In this document: positions 32,189 to 42,711 of the stretch, piece after piece
Layout: every line of letters begins with the position of its first letter
Numbering within the stretch: the first letter of the stretch is position 1
Origin: Salinimicrobium nanhaiense
GTDB taxonomy: Bacteria; Bacteroidota; Bacteroidia; Flavobacteriales; Flavobacteriaceae
Direction of reading: 5' to 3'
DNA: 64,000 bases
NCBI GenBank assembly: GCA_012038135.1
Contig: JAAVJQ010000001.1
Span: 310,001-374,000 of the forward strand
Translations under genes and position numbers: made by a program
Notes under the pieces: generated by a model
The model's input: the letters and a program-made list of their open reading frames with translations, nothing else
What the model was told of the DNA's origin: nothing
The model's database searches: none

Positions 32189-33985
32189 ATGAAGAACATT
32201 CGCAATTTTTGCATTATTGCCCATATTGATCACGGAAAAAGCACCCTGGCCGACCGACTTTTGGACGCCACAGGATCGGTCACCGATCGTGAGAAGCAGG
32301 AGCAGCTGTTGGACAGTATGGATTTGGAGCGGGAAAGAGGTATCACCATTAAGAGTCATGCGATTCAAATGGACTATACCTATAAAGGAGAGCACTATAT
32401 TCTGAATCTTATCGATACTCCCGGCCACGTGGATTTCTCCTATGAAGTTTCACGTTCTATTGCTGCCTGTGAAGGAGCCTTATTGGTTGTAGATGCCGCG
32501 CAAAGCATTCAGGCGCAAACTATTTCCAACCTTTACCTTGCTCTTGAAAACGACCTGGAGATCATTCCGGTTTTGAATAAAGTGGACCTGCCAAGTGCCA
32601 ATCCCGAAGAAGTTACCGATGATATCGTGGATCTTTTGGGATGCGATGCTTCAGATGTTATACCTGCAAGTGCCAAGACCGGATTAGGAATTGATGAGAT
32701 CCTTGCTGCTATTATTGAGAGAATTCCGCCGCCAAGCGGAAAGGTGGATGCACCTTTAAGAGCTTTGATCTTTGATTCGGTTTATAATCCTTTCCGCGGA
32801 GTGGAAACTTATTTTCGGGTGATCAATGGTTCTATCAAGAAGGGTCAGAACATTAAATTCGTTGCGACCAATAAAAATTATTTTGCCGATGAAGTGGGAA
32901 CTTTAAGGCTAAAACAATTTCCGCGTGAGGAAATAAAAACCGGAGACGTTGGCTATTTGATTACCGGAATAAAGGAAGCCAAGGAAGTAAAAGTTGGAGA
33001 TACCATCACCGATGCTAAAAATCCGACGACTGAAGCTGTTCCCGGATTCGAAGACGTGAAACCAATGGTTTTCGCCGGGATCTATCCGGTTGATACCGAA
33101 GATTACGAAGATCTGCGGGCGTCAATGGAGAAGCTTCAGCTTAATGATGCTTCCCTGGTTTTTACGCCTGAAAGTTCTGCTGCACTGGGCTTTGGTTTCC
33201 GTTGCGGATTCCTTGGAATGCTGCACCTTGAGATCATTCAGGAGCGGTTGGAAAGGGAGTTCGATATGACTGTTATCACCACGGTTCCTAACGTATCTTA
33301 CCACGCCTATACCCATAAAAACAGGGATCAGGTGATCCTGGTGAATAACCCTACCGACCTGCCGGAGCCTTCGAGCCTGGACCGCGTAGAGGAACCATAT
33401 ATTAAAGCCACCATCATTACCAAAGCCGATTTCGTAGGGCCGGTAATGTCGCTTTGTATCGAAAAAAGGGGACAGATCACCAACCAGACCTATTTGACCA
33501 CAGATCGTGTAGAATTATCTTTTGACATGCCGCTGGCAGAGATCGTTTTTGACTTTTATGATCGCTTAAAAACTGTTTCTAAGGGTTATGCTTCTTTTGA
33601 TTACTCTCCTATTGGAATGAGGGCTTCAAAACTTGTAAAAGTGGACGTGCTTCTTAACGGAAACGTAGTAGATGCACTTTCTGCACTGTTGCATGTGGAC
33701 AATGCCTTTGATATAGGGAAGAAAATGTGTGAAAAGCTGAAGGAATTGATCCCGAGGCAACAATTTGATATTCCTATTCAGGCCGCTATCGGGGCGAAGA
33801 TCATCGCTCGTGAAACCGTAAAGGCCCTTCGAAAAGATGTTACCGCAAAATGTTATGGGGGAGATATCTCGCGTAAGCGTAAACTTCTTGAGAAGCAGAA
33901 AAAAGGTAAGAAAAGAATGCGCCAGGTTGGAAACGTAGAGATTCCTCAGGAAGCATTTATGGCTGTTTTGAAGCTGAACGATTAA
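32189..33985 (+). CDS. lepA: Elongation factor 4 (LepA)
   Basis: A 598-residue translational GTPase with the full LepA set: G1 (HIDHGKST, 12-19), G2 in [10 protein letters not shown]3 (DTPGHVDF), G4 (NKVDLP), the EF-G-like domains and the LepA-specific C-terminal domain. It acts on stalled or mistranslocated ribosomes. It is a single gene with its own promoter box and a hairpin terminator after it. Confidence 0.97.
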   Translation: MKNIRNFCIIAHIDHGKSTLADRLLDATGSVTDREKQEQLLDSMDLERERGITIKSHAIQMDYTYKGEHYILNLIDTPGHVDFSYEVSRSIAACEGALLVVDAAQSIQAQTISNLYLALENDLEIIPVLNKVDLPSANPEEVTDDIVDLLGCDASDVIPASAKTGLGIDEILAAIIERIPPPSGKVDAPLRALIFDSVYNPFRGVETYFRVINGSIKKGQNIKFVATNKNYFADEVGTLRLKQFPREEIKTGDVGYLITGIKEAKEVKVGDTITDAKNPTTEAVPGFEDVKPMVFAGIYPVDTEDYEDLRASMEKLQLNDASLVFTPESSAALGFGFRCGFLGMLHLEIIQERLEREFDMTVITTVPNVSYHAYTHKNRDQVILVNNPTDLPEPSSLDRVEEPYIKATIITKADFVGPVMSLCIEKRGQITNQTYLTTDRVELSFDMPLAEIVFDFYDRLKTVSKGYASFDYSPIGMRASKLVKVDVLLNGNVVDALSALLHVDNAFDIGKKMCEKLKELIPRQQFDIPIQAAIGAKIIARETVKALRKDVTAKCYGGDISRKRKLLEKQKKGKKRMRQVGNVEIPQEAFMAVLKLND

Positions 33986-34032
33986 TTCTTTAAGATTCAA
34001 GAGTCAAGAATCAAGACTTTGGTTTGAAATTT

Positions 34033-34074
34033 AAAAATACCTTTCAAAAATGGCATTTTTGAAAGGTATTTTTT
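34033..34074. terminator. Bidirectional terminator between lepA and the antiporter gene
   Basis: A long hairpin with arms AAAAATACCTTTCAAAAA and its complement (18 bp) and a short loop. A-runs and T-runs flank it on both sides, so it can serve both convergent genes. Confidence 0.8.
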
Positions 34075-34116
34075 ATTGAGGATTTCGGGTTAATTATTTT
34101 CCGGTGATAAAATTCT

Positions 34117-36018
34117 CTAATGTTTTTGATCCTCCTTTTCGGGTTCCAGGTCTTCTACGGCTTCATCAAAATTCTCCCGGGTTTCCTCCTTATTGATCTC
34201 CTTAGTGATCTGTTTGCCAAGGTAAACCAGTTTAGAACCTTCTGTAATCTGCATTTCGGCACTATGGGAAGGAATGATCCTCAAATTACCATCGGGCGTT
34301 TTGACAAACAGAGGAATGATCTCCGGATCTGTCTTGGAGATCTCCAGTAAGCCCTGGTAATGTTCCTTACTGTTGAGCTTAGATTCATGAATTTCGGCAT
34401 ATTTCCTGGCCACTTCAGTAAGTTTAATATAATCATCTGTATGGGAGAATAAACCTTCTTCGGGATTGACTTCAGGATCGTTCATCTCATCTGAAGAGAT
34501 TAGCCTAAAAGCACCTTTTTCCCCAAACTGGCTCTGGAATTTTGTAATTGCTGTCTTGTTGATGTCGCTGTTACCGGTCATGGCCATGAGGTAACCTATG
34601 TCATTAAGTTCGATGTTGTTCATGAGATCATCCTGATAAACACTGCCCTCTATGGCCTCCAACCCAAGATCTTTTGCCTTCTGAATATTGTCGACATTGT
34701 TATCAACCAGCACAACATGCCTTCCGTTTTCGTGAAGATATTTCCCTATAAGCCTTGAACAGGAGGAGGCTCCTATTATCAATATACCTTCAGCATTTTT
34801 AATAAATACTCCTACCACCCTGGCAAAGATCCTGGCTGTTGTAGCATTCAGCAATACAGAGAACAACACGATCATAAAAACCAGGGGAGTGATGAATTCG
34901 GCGCCTTCCACTCCTTCCCTCACAAGTTTTAATCCGAAGAGAGAAGCAATACCGGCGGCTACAATACCACGAGGTCCCACCCAGCTAATGAAGATCTTTT
35001 CATTCCATTTTAATCCCGAATTAATCGAACTTAAGAATACCCCAAGCGGTCGCACTATTAACATCACGGCTCCAAAAAGCAACAGGGCTTTCCAGTTGTA
35101 GATCAACATCAATTCGCTGTACTCAATATTGGCAGCCAGGAGAATGAATAGAATAGAGATAAGAAGTACGCTGAGGGATTCCTTGAAATACAAAAGCTCT
35201 TTGATGTTTGGAAGTTTTTGATTTCCCATGACCATTCCCATAACAACCACGGCTAATAATCCGCTTTCATGGGCGAAAATATCTGCCAATACAAACACCC
35301 CAAGCACAGTTGCCAGAGTGAAAACATTCAGTAAATAGTGAGGAATGATATTTCTCTTGATAAGCTGCGCCAGGATATGGGCAAACGTGAAACCAAAGGT
35401 AAAGCCGAACAGCAGGATCTTTCCAAACTCAGTAAGCGCGGTGCGGGTGAAATCCTGCCCGCCTTCTACCATTATGAATTCGTACATTAAAACCGCTATT
35501 AAAGCACCGATTGGATCGATAAGGATCCCCTCCCATTTAAGGATCGAGGAAACATGTTTCTTTAAAGGGATATTCCGCAGAATTGGTGAAATTACAGTAG
35601 GGCCCGTAACGATGATAAGGGAGGAAAAAAGAAAAGAAATTTGCCAGGAAAAGCCGTAAATAAAATGGGCTGCCAGTCCTGCTCCAAAAAAAGTGACCAC
35701 TACCCCAACGCTTATAAGTTTTACGATGACAGGACCAATATTCCCGACCTCACTTCGCCGAAGGGTTAGACCTCCTTCAAAAAGAATGATCGCAATGGCC
35801 AGGGATACAAAATAGAAAAGGCTTTCTCCGGGAAAAATTCCAACTTCCCCGTTCCAGATAGGTTCCAGCCATTTGGTACCATCATCGGTTAGGAGGGTAG
35901 AAATAGGACCCACCATTAATCCAATCAAAATTAGGGGTAAGATTGCAGGAGTTTTTGTTTTCCACGCTACCCATTGAGCTAAAATTCCCAGAATCACAAG
36001 CCCGGCTAATTCAACCAT
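34117..36018 (-). CDS. Cation:proton antiporter with RCK/TrkA-N domain
   Basis: A 633-residue protein with about twelve membrane helices of the NhaP/CPA1 type (ALTEFGKILLFGFTFGFTFA, IFISWVGPRGIVAAGIASLF). A cytoplasmic TrkA-N nucleotide-binding domain follows from about residue 405 (GILIIGASSCSRLIGKYL), then an acidic tail. It would exchange Na+ or K+ for H+ under control of NAD(H) or another nucleotide. It is convergent with lepA and lies 109 bp from the next antiporter gene. Confidence 0.88.
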   Translation of the reverse strand: MVELAGLVILGILAQWVAWKTKTPAILPLILIGLMVGPISTLLTDDGTKWLEPIWNGEVGIFPGESLFYFVSLAIAIILFEGGLTLRRSEVGNIGPVIVKLISVGVVVTFFGAGLAAHFIYGFSWQISFLFSSLIIVTGPTVISPILRNIPLKKHVSSILKWEGILIDPIGALIAVLMYEFIMVEGGQDFTRTALTEFGKILLFGFTFGFTFAHILAQLIKRNIIPHYLLNVFTLATVLGVFVLADIFAHESGLLAVVVMGMVMGNQKLPNIKELLYFKESLSVLLISILFILLAANIEYSELMLIYNWKALLLFGAVMLIVRPLGVFLSSINSGLKWNEKIFISWVGPRGIVAAGIASLFGLKLVREGVEGAEFITPLVFMIVLFSVLLNATTARIFARVVGVFIKNAEGILIIGASSCSRLIGKYLHENGRHVVLVDNNVDNIQKAKDLGLEAIEGSVYQDDLMNNIELNDIGYLMAMTGNSDINKTAITKFQSQFGEKGAFRLISSDEMNDPEVNPEEGLFSHTDDYIKLTEVARKYAEIHESKLNSKEHYQGLLEISKTDPEIIPLFVKTPDGNLRIIPSHSAEMQITEGSKLVYLGKQITKEINKEETRENFDEAVEDLEPEKEDQKH

Positions 36019-36127
36019 ATGTTTAGTATTACGCTATTGAAAATAAAATTGAACCGTAGCTTCTCCTACTGCTCAAGTGGCTTAAAATAGTAAAAACCTG
36101 CGGAAATTAAGAAGTAAATTTACTTTT

Positions 36128-38155
36128 TCAGGGGTAAATGATGATCCTGCTTTTGTTGAAAAAGTATTTTTCCAGTTTTGCCGGGATAGAAGAAAGAACA
36201 TTTTGATAGGATCTGGTGCCCTTTCTGGCCGAAACCAGGATTATAATATCCTCCTCCTGCATATCCCTGCCAAGGATAAGAAAATCATTCCAGTCAGAAA
36301 ATATCTGGTAGGTAACGGGGGTATCGGTCTTAAGTTTTTTTAATTCCTCTGTAATGGCTTTTTTCGTGGCTTCATCGCAATTTATGGTAACGGGAACACT
36401 TAATTCTTTAGCAAGAATATCGATCTTTTTAAGCCAAAGCACAAAGCCGGGTTCTACTTCGGCCAATGAAGGCACAATGGCAAAGATGCGCTTATGCGTA
36501 GCCAGCGGTTGTCCAAAGTGCGTAATAAACGATGTTTTGTCATTAGCAGCAATGATACGTTCCATTTTTTTACCAATCAACTTATCCATAAGCCCTTTTT
36601 CTGAAGGCCATCCAAAAATGATAAGATCGGCTATGATCTCCTTGGATTTACGGGCGATTCCCTGCGCCACATTTTGATCTATGGTCGCATGTATAGTCAC
36701 TTCGGCTTCAGCTGCAGATGCCTGGGCTACAAAATCTTCAAGTTTATTAGTTGCCCGGGCAATGTTTACTTCAGCTTCGGCATTATTGGGAACTACCGAA
36801 AGAATTGAAATTGGATTAGGAGAAACTTTATCTTTTATAAGAATGGCGAACTCCAGCAACTTGTCGAAATTCAGAATATTAGCGATAGGCAACAGGATAG
36901 TCTCATTTTTAAAAGAATCGGATTTTTGAACTTCCTGTGTAAGATCCTTTTCGACCTCGGCCTTTAATTTTGTTGCAGCCCTTTGAGTTGCCAGCGTCGC
37001 GACAATGGATGTGATCAAAATTAGAATAACTGTTCCGTTCAAAATGTTTTCATCAATGATCCCGGCATTATATCCCACGATAATTACGGCAAGGGTGGCT
37101 GCCGCGTGGCCGCTACTTAAACCAAAGATCACTTTTCTTTGAGCTGCGGAATATTTAAAGGCCAGCTGTGTAAAAAAGGAGGCCAGCCATTTTCCTGAAA
37201 TAGCGACTAAACTTAAAGTTCCTGCTACTATTAAAGCGGTAGGTCCGCTAAAGATCACGCTGATGTCCACCAGCATTCCTACACTAATAAGGAAAAACGG
37301 AATGAACAAGGCATTCCCAATAAATTCTATCCTATTCATTAAAGCCGAAGAATGCGGTATCAATCTGTTCAATGCAAGACCTGCAAGGAAAGCCCCGATT
37401 ATAGGTTCTACTCCTGCCAGTTCTGCCAGAAAAGCCGCTATGAAAACTACAGTGAGTACAAAGATATAATGGGAATGTTTTTCATTTTCCATGCTGGTGA
37501 AAAACCATTTGGCAATGCGGGGCACCAGGAAGAACAGGATAGCCGAAAAAATTGCTAAAGAGATTCCCAGTCTCTGCCAGAAAACCGCATCTAACGTCCC
37601 TTCATGATTTCCCATGATCACAGCCAGCACGATAAGTACTGCTGTATCTGTAAGTATGGTACCTCCCACTGTGATCGCTACCGCTTCATTTTTAGAGACC
37701 TTTAGTTTACTAACTATCGGGTAGGTTAGCAGAGTGTGCGTGGCAAACATACTCGCCGTTAAAAAACTGGCGTTAAAATCATAATTGAGCAGGTAATAGC
37801 ACACCGGGAATCCTATTCCTAAAGGAATAATAAATGTAAAGAAACCGAAGAGGAAACTTTTGTTCCGGTTTGCTTTGAACTGGTTCATATCCAGTTCCAA
37901 ACCGGCTATAAACATAATGTATAATAAGCCGATAGTGGAAAAAAGATCTATGGCCGAATTTTGCTCGAGCAAACCCGCTCCAAAGGGACCTATGATAATT
38001 CCGGAGACTATGAGAATGATGATCCCCGGAATATTAAGTCGCCTTAGAACAATAGGGGAAATAAGGATAATGAGCAAAATAAGAGAAAATACCAGCACAG
38101 GATTAGTGAGTGGTAATTCAAATTCATGCTCCAGGATCTTCAGGAATTCCTTCAT
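36128..38155 (-). CDS. Cation:proton antiporter (CPA2) with UspA-like C-terminal domain
   Basis: A 675-residue protein. The first 400 residues form a CPA2/KefB-like exchanger (GIIIGPFGAGLLE, VEPIIGAFLAGLALNRLIP). The C-terminal 270 residues look like paired universal-stress-protein domains (ETILLPIANILNFDKLLEFA; ADLIIFGWPSEKG). It is not a close copy of its neighbours and uses a different regulatory domain. The next antiporter gene is divergent, 182 bp away. Confidence 0.87.
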   Translation of the reverse strand: MKEFLKILEHEFELPLTNPVLVFSLILLIILISPIVLRRLNIPGIIILIVSGIIIGPFGAGLLEQNSAIDLFSTIGLLYIMFIAGLELDMNQFKANRNKSFLFGFFTFIIPLGIGFPVCYYLLNYDFNASFLTASMFATHTLLTYPIVSKLKVSKNEAVAITVGGTILTDTAVLIVLAVIMGNHEGTLDAVFWQRLGISLAIFSAILFFLVPRIAKWFFTSMENEKHSHYIFVLTVVFIAAFLAELAGVEPIIGAFLAGLALNRLIPHSSALMNRIEFIGNALFIPFFLISVGMLVDISVIFSGPTALIVAGTLSLVAISGKWLASFFTQLAFKYSAAQRKVIFGLSSGHAAATLAVIIVGYNAGIIDENILNGTVILILITSIVATLATQRAATKLKAEVEKDLTQEVQKSDSFKNETILLPIANILNFDKLLEFAILIKDKVSPNPISILSVVPNNAEAEVNIARATNKLEDFVAQASAAEAEVTIHATIDQNVAQGIARKSKEIIADLIIFGWPSEKGLMDKLIGKKMERIIAANDKTSFITHFGQPLATHKRIFAIVPSLAEVEPGFVLWLKKIDILAKELSVPVTINCDEATKKAITEELKKLKTDTPVTYQIFSDWNDFLILGRDMQEEDIIILVSARKGTRSYQNVLSSIPAKLEKYFFNKSRIIIYP

Positions 38156-38337
38156 TAATTTTTTAATTAAAGGGCTAAAAATAGCAGATTAGCGGTGCCT
38201 AAAATGAAAATTCTTCCAATTAATATTATTTTTAAGGTATTTTTATGAATTTCAACTAAAACTAAGACCGATCTTTTGTCCCATTTAAGCTAACTTTCTG
38301 GAGCAATACCTTGCACCGACGGAATTAAAAGGAACCT

Positions 38338-40122
38338 ATGGAAGAATTCAACATTTTTAACCTTCTTATTATCCTTACCGGCGCCTGGGTAGGTGGGGCT
38401 GCAGCAAAAAAATTAGGCTATCCTGCTATTTTAGGAGAATTGGTCATAGGGATCATCCTGGGTCCTGCCATTTTAGGATTACTTGAAACTTCCGAAATGA
38501 TCAATGTTCTGGCCGAGGTTGGGATCATTCTCCTTATGGTTTACATTGGCATGGAGATTAACTTCAGAGATCTCGGAAAAGCCTCCTGGCCGGGCTTACT
38601 CGCAGCAATAGGAGGTTTCGTGGTGCCCTTTGCCCTGGGATATTATACGATAATATACTTTGGCGGCACTCAAATGGCGGCAATGTTTGTTGCTATTGCA
38701 GTAGGGGTCACCTCTCTGGCTACCAAAAGTCGGATCCTCGTAGATCTGAAACTGCTCAATACCCGTATTGCTTATGTCCTCATGGCCGGAGCCCTTATTT
38801 CTGATACCCTTGCGCTTATTATTTTTGCGGGATTAATAAGCTTCGTGGATGCAGGGAATATCGATACTCTGGGCATCATGTGGGTGGCAGGAAAAGCAAT
38901 TCTATTCTTTGTTCTAACAGCCTTAGCGGGTATTTACCTGCTTCCGCTTCTCGGAAAATTCCTTACAAGAGCAAAAATAAAAGACCGCACCCTACATTTC
39001 ACGCTGATCCTCATTATTGTTTTTGGATTTGCAGAACTCGCAGAACTGGCCGGACTTCACAGTATCCTTGGTGCCTTTATGGCGGGGCTTTTTATAAGAG
39101 ACGGTGTATTTAACCGGCAGATCTCTAAAGAGATCAACGATATTTTTCACGATGTTTCCATAGGGTTTTTGGCACCTATATTCTTTGTTTCGGCAGGATT
39201 TAATGTTACCCTGGATATATTTCAGACAAACCTGCTTATGCTAATTGCGGTGACGCTTGTGGCAATGGTAGGGAAAATTGTTGGTACAGCAGTTTTCTAC
39301 TTACCAAGCGGTTACGGCTGGAGAGAAGGGATCACTGTAGGTACAGGGATGAATGGAAGGGGGGCAGTAGAGATTATTATTGCAGGAATTGGACTGGAAA
39401 TGGGGATCATTTCCGCAGAAATTTTCTCTATCCTGGTGTTCATGGCCATCTTTACCACTTTGACCGTTCCGGTTTTTCTTACCTGGACAACGAATTGGCT
39501 CAAAAGCAGGGGAGAACTGGTGCACCAGGAATCCCGGAAAGGTTTTCTCATCCTGGGAGCAAATCCGCTGGGAATTTATCTGGCAAAACACCTGGACAAA
39601 GAAGACTTTGTGACCCTGGTGGATTCGAATCGCGAGATGGTGGAGCTTGCAAAAAAAGAAGGCCTGACTGCCGTGACAGGTAATATTTTGAAAGAGGAAA
39701 CCATGGAGCAGGCAAATGCCATCGAAAAAGGCACTTTTATCGCCCTCACTGCAAACAGCGAGATCAATTTACTTGCGGCTCAACTTGCCAATGACTCGTT
39801 TTATATACCCCGAAAAATTGTACTAATAGATCCCAAAGAATCAGGAGCAGGAGTTGATATGTTAGACAGGATCAATGCTTCTTCCATGTTCGCATCCAAA
39901 ACAAAACTCGATCCATGGATCTATAAACTCACCTCGGGACAAACACAGGAAATCGAAGTTGAAATCGAAGAAGAGCTGTCAACCAGGGAGTGGATAAAGA
40001 AACACAAACAAGGCAAAGAGGATATACTTCCCATTGTTATAGTTGATACTGAAGGGCGAAAACGTCCATTCCACTTTCACGATACTATAAGCCCCGGCGA
40101 AAAAATAATATATTTACGCTAA
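38338..40122 (+). CDS. Cation:proton antiporter (CPA2) with TrkA-N domain
   Basis: A 594-residue CPA2/KefB-type exchanger (LGELVIGIILGPAILGLLE; LHSILGAFMAGLFIRDGVF) with an RCK/TrkA-N domain from about residue 400 (GFLILGANPLGIYLAKHL) and a short TrkA-C-like end. It is divergent from the UspA-type antiporter and heads a rightward run with the MBL, S8 and M1 genes (37-nt gap to the next). Ion specificity cannot be read from the sequence. Confidence 0.88.
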   Translation: MEEFNIFNLLIILTGAWVGGAAAKKLGYPAILGELVIGIILGPAILGLLETSEMINVLAEVGIILLMVYIGMEINFRDLGKASWPGLLAAIGGFVVPFALGYYTIIYFGGTQMAAMFVAIAVGVTSLATKSRILVDLKLLNTRIAYVLMAGALISDTLALIIFAGLISFVDAGNIDTLGIMWVAGKAILFFVLTALAGIYLLPLLGKFLTRAKIKDRTLHFTLILIIVFGFAELAELAGLHSILGAFMAGLFIRDGVFNRQISKEINDIFHDVSIGFLAPIFFVSAGFNVTLDIFQTNLLMLIAVTLVAMVGKIVGTAVFYLPSGYGWREGITVGTGMNGRGAVEIIIAGIGLEMGIISAEIFSILVFMAIFTTLTVPVFLTWTTNWLKSRGELVHQESRKGFLILGANPLGIYLAKHLDKEDFVTLVDSNREMVELAKKEGLTAVTGNILKEETMEQANAIEKGTFIALTANSEINLLAAQLANDSFYIPRKIVLIDPKESGAGVDMLDRINASSMFASKTKLDPWIYKLTSGQTQEIEVEIEEELSTREWIKKHKQGKEDILPIVIVDTEGRKRPFHFHDTISPGEKIIYLR

Positions 40123-40159
40123 ATTAAACCTCAAACCTCTTTTAACCATCTAATTCTAC

Positions 40160-41020
40160 ATGAAGATTTATCCTATAGAAGCCGGAAATTTCAAGCTGGA
40201 TGGAGGTGCTATGTTTGGCGTAGTGCCTAAATCCATCTGGAATAAGACAAATCCGGCAGATGAAAATAACATGATCGATATTGCCGCCACCTGTTTGCTT
40301 GTGGAAGAAGGCGACAGGCTCATTCTAATAGATACAGGAATGGGGGACAAGCAAAACGAAAAATTCTTTGGCTACTATTATCGCTGGGGAGATGACAATA
40401 TTGACAGATCCCTAAGGAAGTACGGGTTCCACCGCGATGATATCACAGATGTGTTTATGACTCATCTTCACTTCGATCACTGCGGCGGAAGCATCCAGTG
40501 GAACAAGGACAGGACAGCTTATGAACCGGCCTTTAAAAATGCAACTTTCTGGAGTAATGAGGAGCACTGGGAATGGGCTACAAATCCAAATGCCAGGGAA
40601 AAAGCTTCTTTTCTAAAAGAAAATATACTCCCGATGCAGGAAAGCGGACAGCTAAAATTTATCCAAAGACAGGGAGAAGCCTTTCAAAATTCTTCGGAAC
40701 TTGGCTTTGGAATCCTTTTTGTTGATGGTCATACAGATAAACAAATGATCCCGCACCTTAAATACAAAGGAAAAACACTGGTCTTCATGGCCGATCTTTT
40801 GCCCACCGCAGGACATGTTCCGCTTCCCTTTGTGATGGGATACGACACCAGGCCATTGCTAACTCTTCCGGAGAAAAAAACCTTCCTGGAAAGGGCAGCC
40901 AAAGAAGAATTCCTGTTATTCCTGGAACACGATGCACATAATGAGATCATTAGTGTGAAGGAGACCGAAAAGGGAGTAAGAATGAATGAAGTATATACCT
41001 TTAATGAACTTTTTAACTAG
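40160..41020 (+). CDS. MBL-fold metallo-hydrolase
   Basis: A 286-residue metallo-beta-lactamase-fold protein with the zinc motif THLHFDHCGG (about residues 99-108) and further ligands in FVDGHTDKQ and LEHDAH. It resembles the quorum-quenching/AttM-like branch in size and motif order, but the substrate is not known. It is cytoplasmic, with no signal peptide. The S8 peptidase gene starts 10 nt downstream. Confidence 0.88.
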   Translation: MKIYPIEAGNFKLDGGAMFGVVPKSIWNKTNPADENNMIDIAATCLLVEEGDRLILIDTGMGDKQNEKFFGYYYRWGDDNIDRSLRKYGFHRDDITDVFMTHLHFDHCGGSIQWNKDRTAYEPAFKNATFWSNEEHWEWATNPNAREKASFLKENILPMQESGQLKFIQRQGEAFQNSSELGFGILFVDGHTDKQMIPHLKYKGKTLVFMADLLPTAGHVPLPFVMGYDTRPLLTLPEKKTFLERAAKEEFLLFLEHDAHNEIISVKETEKGVRMNEVYTFNELFN

Positions 41021-41030
41021 ATAAATAACC

Positions 41031-42710
41031 ATGAGAATTCCAATTTACAGACCTCTGCTCGTGGCCGGAATGGCTGCTATGCTTGCTGGTTGCGGCACTA
41101 GTGCCCCTACTATTGTTTCTACACCTATTGAAAATATTGACGAGATCCCGTTAAAGGTTTCAGAGCTTACCGAAATTCAGCTACAGGGTTGGGGAGGAGC
41201 AGATCTTGTTAACGATACCATCCCCGGGATGAGTGTCCAGAAAGCCTACAATGAGACCATCAAAAACAACAAAGGCAATAAAGTTATTGTCGCTGTTATT
41301 GATAGTGGGGTTGATATAGAACATGAAGATCTTGATGGAGTGATCTGGACCAACACAGGTGAAAGAGCGGGTAACAACAGGGATGATGACAATAACGGGT
41401 ATGTTGATGATATTCATGGCTGGAATTTCCTTGGAGATGCAATTGAAGAAAATCTGGAATACACCAGGATCCTTAAAAAACTTCAGCCTAAGTACAAGGG
41501 AGTTCCGGTAGGAGCTGTAAAACCTGAAGATCGTGAAGAATTCGAGCTTTACCAACGTGCAAAAGCCGAATATGACAAAGAGTATAATGAAGCCCTTGGG
41601 ATCAAAAACCAGTATGAGGGAATAGTACAGCAGTTACAGGTATCTCATGATGCTGTTTCTGCCCAACTTGGAAAGGAAGATTATACCCTTCAGGAGTTAC
41701 GCGAAATGCAGGCAACTACCGAAGAAATGCAACAGTACAAAGGTTTTCTTTCCCAGGTAATGAGCAATCTTGAAGGAACAATTCCGGAAGCTATCACTCA
41801 GCTAAAGGAAGCAATTGACTATTTCGACGGCAGATTATCCACTCATTTCAATCTTGAACTTGATGGAAGAGCAGTAGTTGGTGATAACGTAGATGATATC
41901 AATGATACAAACTACGGAAATGCCAATGTTATGGGACCTTCACAGGATAAAGAGGATCTTAAGCATGGAACTCACGTAGCCGGAATTATTGCTGCGGAAA
42001 GAAATAATAACCTCGGAATTAATGGGGTAGCAAACAATGTGGAAATCATGGTATTAAGAGCGGTGCCGGATGGGGACGAATATGACAAGGACATCGCCCT
42101 TGCTATTCGTTACGCAGTAGATAATGGCGCCAGTATCATCAACACCAGCTTTGGAAAGTATTTCTCAACGCATCCTGAATGGGTAAGAGAAGCTATCCAA
42201 TACGCAGATGAAAACGATGTTTTGATCGTAAATGCTGCCGGAAACGAAGGTTTAAACCTTGATGAAAATCAGGTGTTCCCAAATGATCAGGATCCCAAGA
42301 ATGTCCAGGAGATCGCCGATAATTTCTTAACTGTTGGAGCCCTTAACTATAAATATGGGTCGGGATTGATCGCAGGTTTTTCAAACTACGGAAGAACGAA
42401 TGTTGACGTTTTTGCACCGGGTACAAAGATCTGGTCAACTACACCAAACAATGAATATGAATACCTTCAGGGAACTTCTATGGCAGCTCCCGCAGTAGCC
42501 GGAATTGCAGCAGTGATACGTTCTTATTATCCTAAATTATCTGATGAGCAGGTAAAGCAAATTATCATGGACAGCGGTTTGTCATCAAACGCAACCGTGA
42601 TCATTGGAGGAGATCCTTCTAACACAAAAAGATTTACCGAATTATCAACTTCAGGAAAAATGGCCAACCTGTACAACGCATTAATTATGGCTGATAAAAT
42701 TTCAAAGTAA
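41031..42710 (+). CDS. S8 (subtilisin-like) serine peptidase lipoprotein
   Basis: A 559-residue lipoprotein (GMAAMLAGCGTSAP, Cys21) with the catalytic triad Asp91 (VIDSGVD), His about 311 (HGTHVAGI) and Ser about 483 (GTSMAAPAVAG). The Asp-His distance is about 220 residues, far more than the usual 30-50, because of a helical insertion (about 130-295) rich in Glu, Gln and Lys. It is probably anchored in the periplasm or on the outer membrane. The M1 peptidase gene follows after 1 nt. Confidence 0.92.
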   Translation: MRIPIYRPLLVAGMAAMLAGCGTSAPTIVSTPIENIDEIPLKVSELTEIQLQGWGGADLVNDTIPGMSVQKAYNETIKNNKGNKVIVAVIDSGVDIEHEDLDGVIWTNTGERAGNNRDDDNNGYVDDIHGWNFLGDAIEENLEYTRILKKLQPKYKGVPVGAVKPEDREEFELYQRAKAEYDKEYNEALGIKNQYEGIVQQLQVSHDAVSAQLGKEDYTLQELREMQATTEEMQQYKGFLSQVMSNLEGTIPEAITQLKEAIDYFDGRLSTHFNLELDGRAVVGDNVDDINDTNYGNANVMGPSQDKEDLKHGTHVAGIIAAERNNNLGINGVANNVEIMVLRAVPDGDEYDKDIALAIRYAVDNGASIINTSFGKYFSTHPEWVREAIQYADENDVLIVNAAGNEGLNLDENQVFPNDQDPKNVQEIADNFLTVGALNYKYGSGLIAGFSNYGRTNVDVFAPGTKIWSTTPNNEYEYLQGTSMAAPAVAGIAAVIRSYYPKLSDEQVKQIIMDSGLSSNATVIIGGDPSNTKRFTELSTSGKMANLYNALIMADKISK

Positions 42711-42711
42711 T

